Positions 59,523 through 64,000 of a stretch of DNA of 64,000 nucleotides are shown here, in pieces (the stretch's first letter is position 1; each line of letters opens with the position of its first letter). The notes beneath the pieces are model-generated. The model searched no databases. It was not told where the DNA came from and saw nothing but the letters and a program-made list of their open reading frames with translations. The translations under genes were made by a program, and so were the position numbers. Location of the stretch: the NCBI GenBank assembly GCA_022577435.1, contig JAKOON010000002.1, positions 8,941,001 to 9,005,000 on the forward strand. The letters run 5' to 3'. Origin of the DNA: Embiotoca jacksoni (taxonomy: Eukaryota > Chordata > Actinopteri > Embiotocidae).

Positions 59523-59978
59523 AAAGTTACTATTGGTCGGCTGAATATCACGTGACTGCGCAATCGATTTACCATTGGTCAGCTCAATATGCTTGATTGG
59601 CAGGTGGACAATATTACAAAAGCCTCAAAGACAAAACAATAACATAAGAGAGATAAAAGAACAACAATACATATACATATATAAAGCAAAATTAAATTAA
59701 GAAAATTACAACAACAAATATAAATAATATTCATACAAATTTAATACAACATTTTACATATCAAATTTGACAAGAGTAAATAAAAAAACAGAGTGTGGAG
59801 ATTAACTACAGCTGCTGGTTGTCTCTCGGGCTGGGACAGGCAATGACTGACACTATGTTCTCTAAATAAATGTTAGGACTACATTTTAGTTTGCGATGAT
59901 CAAGTCACTATTGGTCAGCCAAATACCACGTGACTCATTGGAGACGTCACTCATGGTCGGTTGAATGCCAACACTTTC
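59523..59978 (+). repeat. Dispersed dimeric repeat with CCAAT and CACGTGAC motifs
   Basis: Four related units: 59531 (TATTGGTCGGCTGAATATCA then CGTGACT), 59573 (CATTGGTCAGCTCAATAT), 59909 (TATTGGTCAGCCAAATACCA then CGTGACT) and 59952 (ATGGTCGGTTGAATGCC). The first pair and the second pair each have a 42-43 base period. ATTGG is an inverted CCAAT box and CACGTGAC an E-box of the USF/TFE type. Confidence 0.6.
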
Positions 59979-59982
59979 TGAA

Positions 59983-60008
59983 TTTTTTTTTTTTTTTTTT
60001 TTTTTTTT
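59983..60008 (+). repeat. poly(T) run of 26
   Basis: Uninterrupted T26 between the dimeric repeat and the retrotransposon. Confidence 0.9.
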
Positions 60009-60320
60009 AAAGCCTAAATGCCACCTGGCAACCCAGGCATATGTTAGGTTTTGACCTTATCTTGTTCATTCAGTAGCCAAGGCAAGTGTCACGTTAAAAA
60101 AAAAAAAATTGTTAGCAGTTCTGTTTGGCTGGCTGTCAAAATTAACATCCTGCCTTGGTATCTCTACTTGTATCAGTCCACCAATCAACATAAAGTATCC
60201 TATATGAGGCCTCATATCCCTTTAGGAAACCAATATGCATTTTTACATTAGCTCCCCTTTCCTAAATAGTCTTGGTGCCAAATCAAAGCTAAACTCCCTC
60301 TTCTTCACATGTAACACTGA

Positions 60321-60364
60321 TGTTACGTGTAATTCTGTGTCCTGCTATGAATGCATGTGCTTGC

Positions 60365-60433
<69 letters not shown>

Positions 60434-60682
60434 CACTCTATGTCTTTGAGTTCTACGTGCAGCTCCCTGATGAACCAGTGAGGGCAAGTGATTTGGCCTA
60501 TGTAAGTGCCTCCTTGCTCTGCCCATGCTCTCCCTTACCTTCCTGGTGCCAGACCTCGGTCTTCAGTTTTGATTCACTCGTTAATCTTATTTTGTGTTAT
60601 GTAATAAAATGCCACCTTTGTTTTGCATCTAACTCTGTGTTGTGTCCCTCCTTATGTTGCGACTTTCGAGCCGGTTGTAACA
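60321..60682 (+). repeat. 5' LTR (inferred limits)
   Basis: It begins TGTTAC and ends GTAACA, a perfect 6-base terminal inverted repeat, and ends 3 bases before the primer-binding site. It holds a GT tract at 60367-60432 and a polyadenylation signal AATAAA at about 60602 followed by GT-rich sequence, as expected for the R/U5 boundary. Length 362 bases is ordinary. The left limit depends on the partner LTR, which is outside the window. Confidence 0.65.
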
Positions 60683-60685
60683 TAA

Positions 60686-60703
60686 TGGGGGCTCGTCCGA
60701 AGG
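60686..60703 (+). promoter_or_regulatory. Primer-binding site, proline-tRNA type
   Basis: TGGGGGCTCGTCCG matches the first 14 bases of the well-known proline-tRNA primer-binding site. The last four bases differ, which fits decay or a variant tRNA. Confidence 0.75.
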
Positions 60704-61271
60704 TCAGTTTGGACTTGGGTGATTTTTGTACTCCTAGACCTGGTTAGTAGGTTCATGCAGATGTCACCACTGATGGTAGGTTCTTTAGAGTTATTTTCTT
60801 TATCTTTTTGAGCTTGCCTGGTTAAGAAAGTCTGCGGGTGTTGGACTAGGGAGAGTGGAGCAATTTTGTTTTGTTATGCACGCTAGTTTCTGTTAAATGC
60901 TAGGCTGTAGTTTTGTCCTTCTTTTAACCCTGATTAGTCTGGCTGGTTTAGTACGCCAGTGCTCATGCTTTTCTATTGTCTGTGTAAGCTTCGTGTTCAT
61001 ATGGTCACATGCTTCTTGCAGGGACTACATTTTGTGGAACCTACTTTCTTCTCAGTGGCGCAAGATAATTGTTGTTTCGAATTTCAGTCTATTGTAGGGG
61101 TAAGAGTACTATTAACACTATTTCTATACTGTGTGGCCTGAAATAGTTAAGTCACTGCTCTTGTAGACAGCCTAGTGTGTTGTGCATTTTCCTGTGTGCT
61201 GCCTCCAGCAGCACTTCTACCTGTTGTTGTAAAGGTTCTTTCCACATCAAGTTGTTTTTTGTGATCTCACA
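60704..61271 (+). other. Retrotransposon untranslated leader
   Basis: 568 bases between the primer-binding site and the gag start, with no long conserved frame. Confidence 0.6.
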
Positions 61272-62229
61272 ATGGAGACTGATTTTCAGGAGATCAGTGA
61301 AGGTCCTACAATAGAGCAGCTGTCTTGCTGTACCAAAGCCCAGCTCATGTCCATTGCAGAGCAGTAACATCTAGAAACTGCTCAAACTTCTCTTAGGAAA
61401 GGTGAGCTTAGAACCAAGGTACTTACTCACCGCACTTATCGAACAGGGAGTATTGGCCAGGTGAATTTAGTCAGCTAGATGAGGAACAGGGCTTATGTGT
61501 GTCTGCTGATTTAACTGTTGAGAAGACGGAACAAGTAATATTGTCTGTTGGTACGTTTGCGAAACTTGAAATTGCAATTCAGGACAAAACGGCTAGAAAT
61601 TGAGGATGAAGAGAAGAGAAGAGAAGAGAAGAGAAGAGAAGAGAAGAGAAGAGAAGAGAAGAGAAGAGAAGAGAAGAGAAGAGAAGAGGAAGTTTGAGAT
61701 GGAGAGGCAAGTACATGAAGAGAAAATTGAGGTCAGTTGGGGTCAAGAGCTGAAATTGACCAAGCTAATTCTTCCACATCTAGTTCTCGTGCACCTGTCT
61801 CCTCTCCTCTTTTTAATGTAGCTAGGAACATAGCTTTAGTTCCTCAGTTTCGTGAGAAGGATGTAGAAAAGTACTTTTCCCATTTTGAGTGTGTTGCTAC
61901 CACCTCAGCGTGGCCTGAAGAATTCTGGACTTTACTGTTGCAGTGTGTACTGACAGGTAAAGCTCAGGAGGCTTATTCCTCCTTAACTCTGACCCAAAAC
62001 TCAGATTATGACATTGTTAAGGCAGCCATCTTGCGTGCCTATGAATTGGTCCCCGAGGCCTACAGAGAGGTTTAGAGGGTATTGTAAGGCTGAGAAGCAG
62101 ACATTTGTGGAGTTTGCTAGAGAAAAGGAAATCCTTTTCACTACGTCGTGCACATCACAAAAGGTCGTGACCAAGGAGCAACTTTAGCAGTTTATTCTTC
62201 TGGAAGAATTTAGAACTTGTGTCCCTGAA
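61272..62229 (+). pseudogene. gag, N-terminal and capsid part, broken
   Basis: The ATG at 61272 opens a frame typical of the family but stops at a TAA at codon 32 (61365-61367). The middle is expanded by a GAGAA pentanucleotide array (61608-61689) that reads as a Glu/Lys/Arg coil. The capsid-like part is open at 61737-62072 and contains features seen in fish gypsy gag and in the related SCAN domain: a phenylalanine-rich KYFSHFE helix and an RAYELVPEAYR motif near its end. A TAG at 62073 ends that frame; the homologous sequence continues in another frame. Gag proteins assemble the particle and bind RNA. This copy cannot make an intact one. Confidence 0.75.
61608..61689 (+). repeat. (GAGAA)n pentanucleotide array, about 16 units
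   Basis: A near-perfect GAGAA array inside gag. Translated, it alternates Arg-Arg-Glu-Glu-Lys. Period five means one full protein cycle is five residues. Confidence 0.95.
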
Positions 62230-62754
62230 GTGGTGGCCACCTATCTGAGTGAGCAGAGAGTGACTAAAGTGGAGGAGGCTGCTGTGCTTGCAGATGAGTA
62301 TGTCTTGGCTCATAAAACAGTCTTTAGTGGCAAAGCAGGCGAGACTAAGAGCTTAGCCTCTCCTCGCACCTTTCGTTTAAGACCTGGCAGCAATGGTTCT
62401 CCTTCAGTTCCCCCCACAGAGGCTGCAGGTTTTAGCCAGATGAACTCTGACAGGATTTACTTTTATTGTAAAAAGTCTGGTCATGTCATAGCGGACTGTC
62501 ATGCTCTCAGTAAAAGGCCAAAAGCTACTAAGCCTGTAGGGCAAATAGCTTCAGTGCCATATCAGTTGCCCTGTGTAGAAAATGGTCCTTGTCAGTCCAG
62601 TAAAGACCCCACTGAGCATGACGCCTTTGCACCGTTCCGTATGGAGGGTTCAGTAGCGATCTCTGATTCTGAGAAGCTCATCTCAATTTGCATCCTTGGG
62701 GATACAGAAGCCTCTCTCTCCTTAGTTTTTGGCAGGAGTTTTGCCCCTCTCTGA
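62230..62754 (+). pseudogene. gag zinc knuckle and protease start, damaged
   Basis: This open stretch of 174 residues carries the knuckle in which Cys80, His85 and Cys90 keep the C-x4-H-x4-C spacing. The first Cys expected three residues before Cys80 is Tyr77. A linker follows, then a protease start where the aspartyl-protease D-T/S-G triplet reads D-T-E (residues 158-160), which should abolish activity. The frame ends at TGA 62752-62754, and matching sequence resumes in a different frame. No initiator is implied; upstream gag is in frame 0. Confidence 0.75.
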
Positions 62755-63538
62755 GCAGACCTCCACTGGCAGCAGTGCTTTAGTCCAAGGACGTGGGATG
62801 ATGTGACTTAAAACCCCGTTGCATGTTGTGTATTTGCAATCTGGCTTGGTTACAGGCCCTGCAGCAGTGGCTATTCGTCCCCAGCTTCCTGTAGGGGGAG
62901 TAAACCTGATTTTGGGTAATGATCTGGCTGGAGGGAAGGTGTTCCCTGCTCCCGTTGTTGTGGATAAACCAACAGGCTCTGTAGTTGGCAATTACCAGAG
63001 TGATGATCTGTCATCTGAGTTGCCGAAAGTCTTTCCTGCTTGTATTGTAACTCGTGCCCAGTCAAGAAAGTATAAAGATGTGGTAAATTTATCTGAACTG
63101 CCAGTGGCGCCACCTGGTGACAGTCTAGAGTCTGTCCCTAGTGATCCCTCTGTAACCTCTGAGTTCCCTATAGATAAGCTGTCCACTAGCTCGGTTGTAA
63201 ATGAGTCTACTGAAGTTACATTGACCAGTCCTGTCACTTTGCCTGCTGGGCCTGACACACAGTTGAAGGTTGGCAAGGAACAGCTTATAGCAGTCCAGAA
63301 GGCTGACCCTCTTTTGACCAAGTGTATTGCAGCAGTGTTGCGTAAGGATGAGAGTGGTACTACTCATGCCACTTTTTACTGGGAGGATGGTATCCTCATG
63401 CGTAAGTGTGTTCCTTCTGTTGATGATGACAGTGAGTGGAATACTACTCACCAGATTGTTGTCCCTTCTGGTTACCGTGCACAGATACTGACAATGCTCA
63501 TGACAATGTTCTGTCTGGTCATCTTGGCATAACTAAAA
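62755..63538 (+). pseudogene. Protease remainder and integrase N-terminal region
   Basis: The open frame 62819-63532 continues the protease with a PVGGVNLILGNDLAGGKV segment (residues 24-41 or so), the conserved LGNDLAGG-type end of fish gypsy proteases. It then runs through a variable linker directly into the integrase approach (a DPLLTKC segment and a WEDGILMRK motif). There is no reverse transcriptase. The frame stops at 63530-63532, where a shift occurs; the H-x-G-x-x-K-T-Y and FFWPG part of the integrase zinc-binding region follows in another frame around 63515-63590. Confidence 0.75.
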
Positions 63539-64000
63539 CTTATTACCGCATATTGAGACATTTCTTTTGGCCTGGTTTTAAAAAGTGATGTTGCCGAGTA
63601 TTGCCGGTCTTGTCACGCTGTCAATTGGCTGGGAAGCCAAACCAGGTTATTCCCTCAGCTCCACTCATTGCTATACCAGAGACCCATTTGAGAGACGCAC
63701 TCTCGATTGTGTTGGCCCTTTGCCAAAGTCTGAATCCTGACTTTAATGTGTGCTGCAACTCGTTACTCTGAAGCAATTCCACTACGTTCTCTCAAAGCCA
63801 AGTTGGTAGTGAAGGGATTGGTGAAATTATGTACAACTTTTGGTTTGCCAAAGGACATTCAAACAGACCAAGGCAGTAACTTTATGTCAAAAGTGTTTGC
63901 TCAGGTGTTACAAGTGTTGGCTGTGAAGCATCAAATCTCTAGTGCCTATCATCCAGAGAGCCGAGGGGGCGCTAGATGCATCCACTTCAGTTGAGTGGTC
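63539..64000 (+). pseudogene. Integrase catalytic core, broken, cut by the window edge
   Basis: Fragments in several frames: the H2C2-type zinc region (FFWPG, then two Cys of a C-x2-C type near 63600), a DCVGPLPK motif at about 63705 holding the first catalytic Asp, a short deletion or stop, then from 63746 an open stretch with ATRYSEAIPLRS and the TDQGSNF motif carrying the second Asp, then a YHPES region. The third acidic residue lies in a disrupted stretch at the very end. Integrase joins element DNA to the host chromosome. This copy is inactive. Confidence 0.75.

Larger units (their letters stand above)
60321..64000 (+). mobile_element. Ty3/gypsy LTR retrotransposon, Gmr1-like order, 5' part, decayed
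   Basis: The element reads left to right as LTR, primer-binding site, untranslated leader, gag, zinc knuckle, protease remnant, integrase zinc-binding region and integrase core, and is cut by the window edge. Finding integrase straight after protease, with no reverse transcriptase between, is the order described for Gmr1-like Ty3/gypsy elements of fish and other deuterostomes; RT and RNase H would then follow beyond 64000. The copy has at least one early stop, several frame changes, a lost zinc-knuckle cysteine and an altered protease active site, so it is not autonomous. An alternative reading, an ordinary gypsy element with RT deleted, cannot be excluded without the right-hand part. Confidence 0.85.

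Noticed and set aside
60089..60682. Longer LTR starting at TGTCACGT (60089)
   Set aside because: TGTTAC at 60321 gives a better inverted match with the GTAACA end; the longer version would include a poly(A) run and unrelated unique sequence.

Overview
This window looks like ordinary nuclear DNA of a ray-finned fish. It is gene-poor, saturated with long (CA)n/(GT)n and other simple repeats, has vertebrate splice signals, and carries one recognisable vertebrate gene plus a decayed fish-type Ty3/gypsy retrotransposon. The species cannot be named from the sequence.

Layout. The left 28 kb holds the 5' half of samd11 on the minus strand. SAMD11 is a SAND + SAM domain nuclear protein known as the major retinal SAM protein, mr-s. 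Four coding exons can be placed by reading-frame continuity, exact splice signals and resemblance to the human protein: 28173-27720, 26624-26533, 14258-14083 and 5976-5867. The gene runs off the left edge, so the C-terminal SAM domain exons are not here. The exon that in human is 51 nt and lies between the third and fourth exons found here was not located; the flanking phases allow a direct join. The fourth exon sits between two (UG)n tracts on the transcript strand, an arrangement known from other genes to influence splicing.

From about 28.4 to 60.3 kb I see no certain gene. This is upstream intergenic DNA with microsatellites, G-rich tracts, CpG-rich patches, AT-rich stretches, fragments resembling fish interspersed repeats, two perfect fold-back palindromes (47.7 and 51.9 kb), a 41-bp inverted repeat pair (55.3/55.9 kb) and a dimeric CCAAT/E-box repeat (59.5-60.0 kb). 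Three plus-strand segments (47.2, 50.9, 53.3 kb) have exon-like boundaries and compatible phases. They are offered only as a weak gene candidate.

The right end (60.3-64.0 kb) is the 5' part of an LTR retrotransposon: LTR, primer-binding site matching the proline-tRNA type, gag with a pentanucleotide expansion, zinc knuckle, protease remnant, then integrase directly after protease with no reverse transcriptase between. That order is typical of the Gmr1-like branch of Ty3/gypsy. The copy carries stops, frameshifts and damaged motifs and is cut by the window end.
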